Source: Sphingomonas sp. Leaf357 | Lineage (GTDB): Bacteria; Pseudomonadota; Alphaproteobacteria; Sphingomonadales; Sphingomonadaceae | DNA: 64,000 nt | Direction of reading: 5' to 3' | Assembly (NCBI RefSeq): GCF_001423845.1 | Contig: NZ_LMPM01000003.1 | Location: forward strand, 62,001-126,000 | Shown here: in pieces, positions 1 through 7,904 of the stretch | Layout: each line of letters begins with the position of its first letter | Numbering within the stretch: the stretch's first letter is position 1 | Position numbers and translations under genes: made by a program | Notes under the pieces: model-generated | Database searches by the model: none | What the model was told of the DNA's origin: nothing | The model's input: the letters and a program-made list of their open reading frames with translations, nothing else

Positions 1-1122
1 GCGCCTGTCGCCTTTATAGGTATCGACCATCGCGTCGATCGCATCGAGCACCTGGGCATTGGCCTTGTCGCCGATCGCATGCACCGCGACCTGGAAACCC
101 TCGAGCGAAGCTCGGCTCATCAGGTTGCGGATCACGTCCTCGGCCATGAAGCCGAGGCCGCTCTGTCTCGGTGCGTCGCTATACGGCGCCTTCAGCCACG
201 CGCCGCGCGATCCGAGCGCGCCATCGGCGTACAGCTTCACGCCGCCGAGGCGCAGCTTGTCGCCATACAGCCACGGCGTCGGCCCGCGCCCGGCGATCTG
301 CACCGCCGTATCCACGCCGCTGGCATAGCTCATCACCCGCACGCGCATCGCGCCGAGATCGCCCATCCGGCGATAGGCGAGCCAATCGTCCAGGCTCGTC
401 CCCATGTCCGCCGTCGCGGTGATGCCGAAGCCGAGCAGGATGCTCTGCGCCTTCAGGAACGCGGCGTTGCGATCGCTCGGCAGTGGTTGCGGCAGGGCCT
501 TTTCGATCAGGGTCTGCGCCGCATCCACGAACACACCGTTCGGCAGCAGCCCGGTCTTCTCGATCCGCCCGCCCGGAGGCGACACGCTCTTGGCCGAAAT
601 GCCGGCCGCCTTCATCGCGGCGGCATTGGCCCAACCGGCATGTCCGTCGACCCGGCTCAGCCAGATCGACCGATCCCCCGCCACGCCTTCGAGATCGGCG
701 GCGGTGGGAAAGCGGCCGAGACCCCAGATTTCCTGGTTCCACCCGCCGCCCAGGATCCAGCGGCGATCGGGATTGGCGGCAGCGTACGCGGCGATCTTCG
801 CCTTGGCCTCGTCCAGCGTCTTGGTGTCCGACAGATCGAGCGCCAGCGCGCGGAAGCCGAGTTCCATGACATGGCCGTGCGCATCGACGAAGCCGGGCAG
901 CAGCACCTTGCCCTTCATGTCGGCGCGCCAATCGAGCTTGTCCGGGCGCTTGTCGCCGCGCTGGAGCAGCTTCGTCACCTTGCCGCCCGGCGTCATCAGC
1001 AGCCCGGTGAACTGGATCGGCTTGCCGTCCTTGTCGAGCGTGATGCCGGCGACGTTGTCGACCAACGCGTCGGCGAGGACGGGGGATGGCATGAGGGCGA
1101 GGCCCAACCCCAATGCCGTCAT
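1..1122 (-). CDS. Amidohydrolase family protein (YtcJ-like), C-terminus outside window
   Basis: Metal-dependent amidohydrolase of the YtcJ-like group; substrate unknown. The frame stays open from the ATG at 1122 to the left edge, giving 374 residues without a stop, so the C-terminus is missing. The metal-binding HxH motif is visible in LPGFVDAHGHV, followed by the family's long GGGWNQ and LGGVKLYADGALGSRG segments. A hydrophobic leader (ALGLGLALMPSPVLA) suggests export. The start is uncertain: the ATG lies in the arm of a palindromic repeat, and the frame is open further up to a GTG at 1230 that would overlap the stop of the upstream gene. The gene probably shares an operon with the dehydrogenase before it. 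Confidence 0.85.
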   Translation of the reverse strand, partial: MTALGLGLALMPSPVLADALVDNVAGITLDKDGKPIQFTGLLMTPGGKVTKLLQRGDKRPDKLDWRADMKGKVLLPGFVDAHGHVMELGFRALALDLSDTKTLDEAKAKIAAYAAANPDRRWILGGGWNQEIWGLGRFPTAADLEGVAGDRSIWLSRVDGHAGWANAAAMKAAGISAKSVSPPGGRIEKTGLLPNGVFVDAAQTLIEKALPQPLPSDRNAAFLKAQSILLGFGITATADMGTSLDDWLAYRRMGDLGAMRVRVMSYASGVDTAVQIAGRGPTPWLYGDKLRLGGVKLYADGALGSRGAWLKAPYSDAPRQSGLGFMAEDVIRNLMSRASLEGFQVAVHAIGDKANAQVLDAIDAMVDTYKGDRR

Positions 1123-1213
1123 CCCGGACTTGATCCGGGATCCAACGGCCCGCAAAAGCAACGGCCGATCGGTGCGCGGCACGTTGGATCCCGGAACAGG
1201 TCCGGGATGACGG
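1117..1213. repeat. Palindromic repeat, family A (copy A1)
   Basis: Imperfect inverted repeat of about 97 bp. The left arm reads CGTCATCCCGGACTTGATCC and the right arm is its near complement, ending in CCGGGATGACGG. It sits at the junction of the dehydrogenase and the amidohydrolase, and the latter's probable ATG lies inside the left arm. Similar copies occur at 20765, 57808, 59378, 43107 and 61546. Confidence 0.85.
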
Positions 1214-1226
1214 GGTGTAAGGAAAC

Positions 1227-2069
1227 TCACTTCGCCAATCTCCTCACCAGCGCGCTGGTATCCTGCCGTGCGCCGCCCATCTTCTGCACTTCGGCGTAGA
1301 ACTGATCGACCAACGCCGCGACCGGCAGCACCGCGCCGTTCGTCTTCGCCTCGTCCAGCGCGAGGCCCAGATCCTTGCGCATCCAATCCACCGCGAAGCC
1401 GAAATCGAAGCGGTCCTGCCCCATCGATTCCCAGCGATTGACCATCTGCCAGCTTTGCGCCGCGCCGCCGGAGATCGCCTCGAACACCTTGGCCAGATCG
1501 AGTTCGCTCGCCTGCGCGAACCTCAATGCCTCGCTCAGGCCCTGCAACACCCCGGCGATGGCGATCTGGTTGACCATCTTGGTCGTCTGCCCCGCGCCCG
1601 CCGCGCCGACATGCACGATCCGCGCGGCATAGGCGGACATGATCGGCTCGGCCAATGCCATCGCTTCCGGCGTGCCGCCGCACATGATCGAGAGCTTGCC
1701 GTTCTCCGCCCCGGCCTGCCCGCCCGAGACCGGCGCGTCGACCGGCAGCGCGCGCGCCTCGGCCAGCCGCCGTGCGATTCCCGCCGAGACGGTGGTGTGA
1801 TCGATGAACACCGCATCCTCGCGCATCGCCGCGAACGCGCCGTCCGGGCCGAGCGTCACCGCATCCAGATCGTCGTCGTTGCCGACGCAGGTGATCACCG
1901 CATCCTTGTCCCGCGCCGCCTCGGCCGGCGTATCGGCGACCTTCAGCCCGGTCGCCTCCGCCTTGGCGCGCGTGCGATTGTAGACCGTGACGTCGTGTCC
2001 GGCCCGGGCGAGATGTCCGGCCATGGGCGCACCCATCACGCCGGTTCCGATGAAAGCTATTCTTGTCAT
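1227..2069 (-). CDS. NAD(P)-dependent 3-hydroxyisobutyrate dehydrogenase-family oxidoreductase
   Basis: Beta-hydroxyacid dehydrogenase of 280 residues that oxidises or reduces small hydroxy acids such as 3-hydroxyisobutyrate or tartronate semialdehyde; the exact substrate cannot be read from sequence. The N-terminal Rossmann motif GTGVMG is at residues 8-13, the family substrate motif DAPVSGG at 111-117, and the catalytic lysine in GQTTKMVNQ at 164. The start MTRIAFIG at 2069 places the nucleotide motif at the expected distance; the frame is open further upstream but into non-homologous sequence. The stop overlaps a possible GTG start of the amidohydrolase, suggesting co-transcription. Divergent from the threonine ammonia-lyase gene. 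Confidence 0.9.
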   Translation of the reverse strand: MTRIAFIGTGVMGAPMAGHLARAGHDVTVYNRTRAKAEATGLKVADTPAEAARDKDAVITCVGNDDDLDAVTLGPDGAFAAMREDAVFIDHTTVSAGIARRLAEARALPVDAPVSGGQAGAENGKLSIMCGGTPEAMALAEPIMSAYAARIVHVGAAGAGQTTKMVNQIAIAGVLQGLSEALRFAQASELDLAKVFEAISGGAAQSWQMVNRWESMGQDRFDFGFAVDWMRKDLGLALDEAKTNGAVLPVAALVDQFYAEVQKMGGARQDTSALVRRLAK

Positions 2070-2129
2070 GGGGCCACGCGATAAGCGGTGTTTCCCGCGC
2101 GCGCCAGATGGTCTAGGCGCTCCCCCGAC

Positions 2130-2217
2130 CCCGTTCGTGCTGAGCTTGTCGAAGCACCGTCCTTTTTCAGGATGCGGGCGAAGAGGAACGGCCCTTCGAC
2201 ACGTTCGGGGCGAACGG
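2130..2217. repeat. Palindromic repeat, family D (copy D1)
   Basis: Inverted repeat with arms CCCGTTCGTGCTGAGCTTGTC and the near complement ending in GGGGCGAACGG, about 88 bp in all. It fills the gap between the divergent dehydrogenase and threonine ammonia-lyase genes, ending about 8 bp before the latter's ATG. A second copy is at 13162-13252. Confidence 0.85.
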
Positions 2218-2225
2218 AAGAAACC

Positions 2226-3461
2226 ATGGCGACCCAATCCACACCGCATGCCACGATGCCCGTCACGATCGACGATATCCGCACCGCCCATGCGCGCATC
2301 GCCGACCAGATCGTGCGCACGCCGACCTTCATCAGCCGCACGCTGAGCGAACTGACCGGCGCGACCGTATATCTGAAGTTCGAGAATCTGCAGTTCACGG
2401 CGGCCTATAAGGAGCGCGGCGCGCTCAACACGCTGCTGCAACTGCCCGCCGGCACGCCGGGCGTCATCGCCGCCTCGGCCGGAAATCACGCGCAGGGCCT
2501 CGCCTATCACGCGCACCGGCTCGGCATCCCGGCCACGATCGTGATGCCGACCAACACGCCGACCGTGAAGGTCACGCAGACCGAAGGGCACAAGGCCACC
2601 GTCGTGCTGCACGGCGACACGTTCGACGCCGCCTATGCGCATGCCCGCGAACTGGAGACCGAGCGCGGCCTGACCTTCGTCCATCCCTTCGACGATATCC
2701 GCGTCATCGCCGGCCAGGGCACCGTCGCGATCGAGATGCTCGCCGACGTCCCCGCGATCGACATGCTGATCACGCCGATCGGCGGCGGCGGCCTGATCTC
2801 CGGCATGGCCACGGTCGCGCGTGCTGCGGACAAGGCGATCGAGGTGATCGGCGTCGAGGCGGAGTTGTTCCCGTCGATGTACAACCGCATCAACGGCACG
2901 TCCTACCCCTGCGCGGGCGATACGCTGGCCGAGGGCATCGCGGTCAAGGAACCGGGCGGCATCACGTCGCTGATGGTGCGCGAACTGGTCGACGATATCG
3001 TGCTGGTCAGCGAACGCAGCCTGGAGGAAGCGGTCAGCCTGCTGCTCCAGATCGAGAAGACCGTGGTCGAGGGTGCGGGCGCCGCCGGCCTCGCCGCGCT
3101 GCTCCAGCATCCCGACCGCTTCAAGGGCAAGACGGTCGGCGTCGTGCTGTGCGGCGGCAATATCGACACGCGCTTGCTCGCCAACGTGCTGCTGCGCGAT
3201 CTCGCGCGGTCGGGCCGCCTCGCGCGCCTCCGCATCCGGTTGCAGGATCAGCCGGGCGCGTTGTTCAACGTCGCGCGGATCTTCGAACAGCAGCGCGTCA
3301 ACATCATCGAAATCTATCACCAGCGCGTGTTCACCACGCTGCCGGCGAAGGGCCTGATCACCGACATCGAATGCGAGACGCGCGATCGCGCGCATCTCGA
3401 CCGGCTGATGCGGGCATTGAACGATGCCGGCTACGAAGCGAGCCCGGTCGAACTGGCGTAA
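2226..3461 (+). CDS. ilvA: Threonine ammonia-lyase with C-terminal ACT domain
   Basis: PLP enzyme of 411 residues that deaminates threonine to 2-oxobutanoate, the first step toward isoleucine or of threonine breakdown. The PLP lysine is K62 in AAYKERGA, the substrate loop SAGNHAQG at 84-91 and the phosphate-binding glycine loop GGGG at 186-189. From about residue 330 a single ACT domain (RIRLQDQPGALFNVARI) follows. One ACT domain and about 410 residues match the shorter form of the family rather than the 500-residue E. coli IlvA with two regulatory repeats. The start MATQSTPHAT at 2226 is chosen because the frame upstream is palindromic repeat D1. No other isoleucine genes are nearby. Confidence 0.93.
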   Translation: MATQSTPHATMPVTIDDIRTAHARIADQIVRTPTFISRTLSELTGATVYLKFENLQFTAAYKERGALNTLLQLPAGTPGVIAASAGNHAQGLAYHAHRLGIPATIVMPTNTPTVKVTQTEGHKATVVLHGDTFDAAYAHARELETERGLTFVHPFDDIRVIAGQGTVAIEMLADVPAIDMLITPIGGGGLISGMATVARAADKAIEVIGVEAELFPSMYNRINGTSYPCAGDTLAEGIAVKEPGGITSLMVRELVDDIVLVSERSLEEAVSLLLQIEKTVVEGAGAAGLAALLQHPDRFKGKTVGVVLCGGNIDTRLLANVLLRDLARSGRLARLRIRLQDQPGALFNVARIFEQQRVNIIEIYHQRVFTTLPAKGLITDIECETRDRAHLDRLMRALNDAGYEASPVELA

Positions 3462-3542
3462 TTCGTCTCGGCCACGTTAACCTTCAATCGTGGTAAAGCC
3501 GCTTTTCATCATCGCCCGGCTGCGCAATAACGGTGTCACGCC

Positions 3543-4367
3543 GTGCAATTGCCGGTCGAACATAGGGATTTGCCGGCGGTGACTGCGCCCTTTCGTTTTC
3601 CGCGTTTCTTCGTGACCAGCCCGTCGCCCTGCCCCTATTTGCCCGGGCGTCAGGAGCGGAAGGTGTTCACCGAACTGAACGGCCCGCATGCCGGCGAACT
3701 GAACGATGCGTTGGGCCGGATCGGTTTCCGCCGCAGCCAGTCGGTCGCGTACCGCCCGAGCTGCGCGGGCTGCACCGCCTGCGTCTCGGTCCGCGTCGTC
3801 GCCTCCGATTTCGTCGCCAACGCCACGCAGCGCAAGCTGATCAAGCGGCATGGCGATATCGAGGTCACCGCCTGCCGCCCCTGGGCGACCGACGAGCAGT
3901 TCCAGCTGCTCCGCCGCTATCTGGCGCAGCGCCATCCCGGCGGCGGCATGGCCGGCATGGACGAGGGCGATTATGCCGACATGGTCGAACATTCGCCGGT
4001 CAACAGCTTCATCGTCGAATATCGCGAACCGGCCAAGGACGGCCGTCCGGGCCGCCTGATCGGCGCGTGCCTGACCGACCAGCAGGCGGACGGCCTGTCG
4101 ATGATCTACAGCTTTTTCGACTCCGAGGTCGAGAATCGGCCGGGCCTGGGCAATTTCGTGATCATGGACCACATCCTGCGCGCCCGCGCCGCCGGGCTGC
4201 CCTATGTCTATCTCGGCTATTGGGTGAAGGGTTCGGCGCGGATGGAATACAAGACGCGCTATCGCCCGCTCGAGGTGCTGGGGCCGGCCGGCTGGACATT
4301 GCTGGCGGAGGAACCGGTGGCGGTGTCGGCGAAGACGCAGGCCGCGCTCGAGGGGGAATTGGCGTAA
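3543..4367 (+). CDS. bpt: Arginyl-tRNA--protein transferase family (Bpt leucyltransferase)
   Basis: Transfers an amino acid, usually leucine in the bacterial Bpt branch, from aminoacyl-tRNA to N-terminal Asp or Glu of proteins, marking them for ClpAP degradation through the N-end rule. The N-terminal ATE domain shows C30 in SPCPYLPGR and the cluster SCAGCTAC (C74, C77, C80); the GNAT-like C-terminal domain ends with YLGYWVKGS and MEYKTRYRP, both hallmarks. Of about 274 residues, normal for the family. The open frame begins at a GTG at 3543; a second GTG at 3579 ([10 protein letters not shown]) would remove 12 poorly conserved residues and is equally possible. It stands alone. Confidence 0.92.
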   Translation: MQLPVEHRDLPAVTAPFRFPRFFVTSPSPCPYLPGRQERKVFTELNGPHAGELNDALGRIGFRRSQSVAYRPSCAGCTACVSVRVVASDFVANATQRKLIKRHGDIEVTACRPWATDEQFQLLRRYLAQRHPGGGMAGMDEGDYADMVEHSPVNSFIVEYREPAKDGRPGRLIGACLTDQQADGLSMIYSFFDSEVENRPGLGNFVIMDHILRARAAGLPYVYLGYWVKGSARMEYKTRYRPLEVLGPAGWTLLAEEPVAVSAKTQAALEGELA

Positions 4368-4385
4368 TCGTCGCCCCCGACATAC

Positions 4386-4493
4386 CGTCATCCTGAACTC
4401 GTTTCAGGATCCAGGCGCGGTCAGCACATCCCAATGACGGTGCCCATGTGGCGGAGGAACGCGCCTGGATCCTGAAACAAGTTCAGGATGACG
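4386..4493. repeat. Palindromic repeat, family E
   Basis: Inverted repeat of about 108 bp between the converging bpt and transglutaminase-like genes. The left arm begins CGTCATCCTGAACTCGTTTC and the right arm ends GAAACAAGTTCAGGATGACG, with GGATCCAGGCGCG paired inside. It could also act as a two-way terminator. Confidence 0.8.
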
Positions 4494-4500
4494 CTCCTCC

Positions 4501-5310
4501 TTACTGTTCCGCCGGCGCGACCGTAACGTCGACATCCATTTCCTCATTGCCCTCGCCGAGCCGCGATCCGGCGACCGGCGCGGCGCCGACCGCATCGAGC
4601 GCGACGGCGACTCGCACATATGCTTCGTCCGCCAGCCGCCCTTCGAACGGATCGAACGCGACCCAGCCGATCGGCGCGACGAACGCCTCCGCCCAACCAT
4701 GTGGCGCGGGGCGGTGTTCGCCGCCGAAGTCGTGCGTGCTGTAGCCGGAAATGTAGCGCGCCGGCACGCCCAGCGACCGGGCCGCGCCGAGGAAGATGTG
4801 CGTTATATCGCGCGGCGTCGCCTTGTCGCTGCCGAACGCCTCAGCCGCGGTCAGACCGGCAACGGGCTTGGCGCGATCGCCGGCGAACTTGCCCGACAGT
4901 GCGGCATTCACGCGTTGCAGGCATTCCATCGCATCGCCCTTGCCTGCAACGTCTAGCGCGAACGCCACGATCGCATCGTCGGGCAGGGTCAAGGGCGTCG
5001 CGCGCAGGAACAAGGCCGGCGGCAGCACTTCATGCGTGCCGTGCATCACCCCGTCCGCGCTGTTCGTCAGCACCTCGCCCGACACCGCGATCTCGATCGT
5101 GTCGATCGGCCCCTCGGCGTAGAGCATCGTCACCTTGTTGCCGAACCCGTCGCGCCCGGGCCGCAGCCGCGCGTCGCAATCGACGTGCAGATGCCATGAC
5201 GCCACGGTTTGGTCGTCGGTATCCTCGGGCGTCAGCCGGAGCATCTGGGTGAGGCGCCCCTGCGGCACCGTGAAGCGGTAGGTGGTGCGGTGGTCGATCG
5301 ACAGCCGCAT
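4501..5310 (-). CDS. Transglutaminase-like protein lacking the catalytic cysteine
   Basis: 269 residues with the N-terminal beta domain and transglutaminase core of the COG1305 family that accompanies alpha-E and ATP-grasp genes. The core ends well, with GVPARYISGY (about 181-190), the histidine in PAPHGW (H204) and the aspartate in GWVAFDP (D220). Where family members have G-V-C-Q-D, this protein has A-T-P-R-D: proline 166 replaces the catalytic cysteine, and only two other cysteines exist (45 and 130), both outside the core. It is therefore probably not a working protease or transglutaminase and may bind peptides instead. Its start overlaps the stop region of the alpha-E gene, consistent with one operon with the two genes upstream. 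Confidence 0.88.
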   Translation of the reverse strand: MRLSIDHRTTYRFTVPQGRLTQMLRLTPEDTDDQTVASWHLHVDCDARLRPGRDGFGNKVTMLYAEGPIDTIEIAVSGEVLTNSADGVMHGTHEVLPPALFLRATPLTLPDDAIVAFALDVAGKGDAMECLQRVNAALSGKFAGDRAKPVAGLTAAEAFGSDKATPRDITHIFLGAARSLGVPARYISGYSTHDFGGEHRPAPHGWAEAFVAPIGWVAFDPFEGRLADEAYVRVAVALDAVGAAPVAGSRLGEGNEEMDVDVTVAPAEQ

Positions 5311-6251
5311 CAGGTGAACTTGTACTGCCGGCCGATGGCCGCGTGCAGCAGATCATTCTCCGTCAGGAACGCTTGTAGATATTGGTGCAGTCCGTTCACG
5401 ATCACCTCCCCCGTGCGTGTCTTGGCCATCCGCGTATGCCGCATCCGCGCCATCCGATCCGCTTCCCCATGCAGACCGGTGCGCTTCGCCAGCAGGCTCA
5501 AAATCTCCACCGTCTCCTCGACCGAGGCGGCCAGGCTGCGCGGCAGTTCCTGCCTTGCGATCAGCAGGTCGATCACGTTGGCGGGCCGCAGCCCTTCGGA
5601 ATAGAGCCAGCGATAGGCGGTGACGGCGGACACCGTCTGCAGGATCGTCGTCCACTGATCGCGATCGACCACGCCGCCGATCTGCTCGCCCTCGGGGAGC
5701 AGCAGATGATATTTCACGTCGAGCAGGCGCGCGGTATTGTCGGCCCGCTCGACCGCTTGGCCCAGGCGGATGAACTGCGTCGTCTGGTTGCGCAGCATCT
5801 TGTGGATCGCGCCCTCGAAGCCGCGTGCCTCGGTCTGCACCATTTCCACGAGATTGAGCGTCGCGACCGCGCCGCCGGCGGAGGCGCGCTTGTCGAAGAT
5901 CAGCCAGGCGCGGTTGATCGCCGTCCACGCCTCGCGGGTCAGCGCGGTGCGCACGGCGCGCGCATTGTTGCGCGCCATGTCGAGGCAACGGACGATTGAG
6001 CCCGGGTGGGTGCTGTCCAACGTCAGGAATTGCGCGACACGGTGCTGGGTCACGTCGTTGCCCGACGCCTCGAACGCATCGTCCGTCTCGGTGACGCGCA
6101 GCGCGCTCTGCCATGCCGCCTCGCCGGCCGGGCGCGGCGACAGCACGTCCAGCCGCACGGTCGCCTCGACCAGCCGGGCGATGAAATCCGCCCGCTCGAT
6201 GTAACGGCCGAGCCAGTAGAGCGACGATGCGGTGCGCGACAGCATCAGCAT
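5310..6251 (-). CDS. Alpha-E domain-containing protein (COG2307)
   Basis: All-helical protein of 313 residues. The family's diagnostic start is present: LSRTASSLYWLGRYIERAD at residues 4-22. Its biochemistry is unknown; by gene context the family is thought to work with a circularly permuted ATP-grasp ligase and a transglutaminase in making or removing a peptide modification. Here it is the middle gene of that operon, 34 bp downstream of the ATP-grasp gene and overlapping the start of the transglutaminase-like gene. The start at 6251 is set by the conserved N-terminus. Nothing in the sequence looks truncated. Confidence 0.93.
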   Translation of the reverse strand: MLMLSRTASSLYWLGRYIERADFIARLVEATVRLDVLSPRPAGEAAWQSALRVTETDDAFEASGNDVTQHRVAQFLTLDSTHPGSIVRCLDMARNNARAVRTALTREAWTAINRAWLIFDKRASAGGAVATLNLVEMVQTEARGFEGAIHKMLRNQTTQFIRLGQAVERADNTARLLDVKYHLLLPEGEQIGGVVDRDQWTTILQTVSAVTAYRWLYSEGLRPANVIDLLIARQELPRSLAASVEETVEILSLLAKRTGLHGEADRMARMRHTRMAKTRTGEVIVNGLHQYLQAFLTENDLLHAAIGRQYKFT

Positions 6252-6285
6252 GAAATCCGCCCGCAGAGGAGCGTGATGGCCCCCG

Positions 6286-7770
6286 TCATTGTCTCTGCCC
6301 CTGCGTCATTCCGCCCATCGTCTGCTGCTGGCTCTGCTGGCCATTGTCCATCAGCACGAAGCTGTCCTTCGTCCCCCCGCCCTGCGAGGAGTTCACCACC
6401 AGCGACCCCTCCTTCAGCGCGACGCGCGTGAGACCGCCGGGCACGACCTGGATGCCCTTGGATCCGGTCAGGACGAACGGCCGGAAATCGACGTGGCGCG
6501 GGGCCAGCCCGGTTTCCGCCAGGGTGGGCACGGTGGACAGCGCCAGGGTCGGCTGTGCGATGTAGCGATGCGGCTCGGCGATCAGCGCCGCGCGGAAATC
6601 CTCGATCTCCTTCTTGGACGCGGTCGGCCCGACCAGCATGCCGTATCCGCCCGATCCATCGACCAACTTGACGACCACGTCCGCCAGATTGTCGAGCACG
6701 TACTTCAACGCCTGCGGTTCGCGGCAGCGCCACGTCTCCACGTTTGGCAGCTTCGCCTCGCCGCCCGAATAGAATTTCACGATCTCGGGCATATAGCTGT
6801 AGATCGCCTTGTCGTCGGCGATGCCGTTGCCCGGCGCATTGAGCAACGCGACATTGCCCGCCGCATAGGCCGCGATCAGCCCGGGTACGCCGAGCATCGA
6901 ATCCGGGCGGAACACGAGCGGATCGAGATAATCGTCGTCGATCCGGCGATAGATCACATCCACCTTCACGCGGCCCGCGATCGTGCGCATCCAGACGATA
7001 TCGTCGTCCACCACCAGATCCGCCGCCTCGACCAGTTCGATGCCCATCGAATCCGCCAGGAAGCTGTGTTCATAATAGGCCGAATTGTAATGGCCCGGCG
7101 TGAGCACGACACATACCGGATTGTGCACGCCGTGCGGCGCGACCGACTTCATCGTCTCGAGCAGGCGGTCGGGATAGGAATCCACCGCCGCCACGCGGAA
7201 CTCGCGAAACAGTTCGGGGCACAGCCGCAACATCGCCTCGCGGTTTTCCAGCATGTAGCTGACGCCGGAAGGCGTGCGCGCATTGTCTTCCAGCACGAAG
7301 AAATCGTCCGGCCCGGTGCGCACCAGATCGATCCCGCAGATATGCGCCCAGATGCCATGCGGCGGGCGCATCCCGGCGATCTCCGGGCGAAATTGCGGAT
7401 TGCCGAAGATCAGGTCGGGCGGCAGCACTCCGGCATCGAGGATGCGCCGGGCGCCGTAGATATCGTCGAGAAACGCGTTGATCGCCTCGACGCGCTGGAT
7501 GAGTCCTTCCGACAGCCGCTGCCATTCGTCGGCCAGGAAGATGCGCGGCACGATGTCGAACGGAATGATGCGCTCGCTCGCATCGCTCTCGCCATAGACC
7601 GCGAACGTGATGCCGAGCTGGCGGAAAGTGGCCTCGGCGCTTTGCTGGCGGCGACCGAGTTCGGCGGCGGGGGTATCCTCGATCCACTGCCCGAGGCTGG
7701 CAAGTTCCGGGCGCGGCTTCTTGCTGCCGGGCTGCCCCATGATTTCATCGAACGCGTAAGCTTTCCCCAT
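6286..7770 (-). CDS. Circularly permuted type 2 ATP-grasp protein (COG2308)
   Basis: Predicted ATP-dependent carboxylate-amine ligase of 494 residues. Family landmarks include FDIVPRIFLADEW near residue 70, LEDNARTPSGVSYMLENR near 162, the glycine-rich VDGSGGYGM and the terminal SLVVNSSQGGGTKDSFVL, after which comes a glutamine-rich tail (QQSQQQTMGG) with no obvious function. First gene of the three-gene operon with alpha-E and transglutaminase-like proteins; the promoter should lie in 7771-7850. In many genomes this set also includes an Anbu protease, which is absent here. The substrate is unknown. Confidence 0.92.
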   Translation of the reverse strand: MGKAYAFDEIMGQPGSKKPRPELASLGQWIEDTPAAELGRRQQSAEATFRQLGITFAVYGESDASERIIPFDIVPRIFLADEWQRLSEGLIQRVEAINAFLDDIYGARRILDAGVLPPDLIFGNPQFRPEIAGMRPPHGIWAHICGIDLVRTGPDDFFVLEDNARTPSGVSYMLENREAMLRLCPELFREFRVAAVDSYPDRLLETMKSVAPHGVHNPVCVVLTPGHYNSAYYEHSFLADSMGIELVEAADLVVDDDIVWMRTIAGRVKVDVIYRRIDDDYLDPLVFRPDSMLGVPGLIAAYAAGNVALLNAPGNGIADDKAIYSYMPEIVKFYSGGEAKLPNVETWRCREPQALKYVLDNLADVVVKLVDGSGGYGMLVGPTASKKEIEDFRAALIAEPHRYIAQPTLALSTVPTLAETGLAPRHVDFRPFVLTGSKGIQVVPGGLTRVALKEGSLVVNSSQGGGTKDSFVLMDNGQQSQQQTMGGMTQGQRQ

Positions 7771-7847
7771 CTAGTCCGTAATGCCCCTCAAACCGAAGTG
7801 GTTCCATGCTGTAACGGATCGCTGCGGTGCACAAGTGCTGGCGGCAA

Positions 7848-7870
7848 GAAATGTGCCGGGGGCACATTTC
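7848..7870 (-). terminator. Perfect 10-bp hairpin downstream of dsbD-like gene
   Basis: GAAATGTGCC and its exact complement GGCACATTTC are separated by GGG. It begins 35 bp beyond the dsbD-like stop on the minus strand, so it could end that transcript, but the T-run is very short. It also lies about 80 bp upstream of the ATP-grasp gene and could be a protein-binding site. Confidence 0.45.
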
Positions 7871-7904
7871 AGCCAGCGCTCGCCGAGCAAGGCGAGTCTC
7901 GCCG

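Noticed and set aside
179..931. 250-residue minus-strand ORF in the amidohydrolase
   Set aside because: It is a frame-shifted shadow of the true gene, Arg/Gly-rich and without family motifs.
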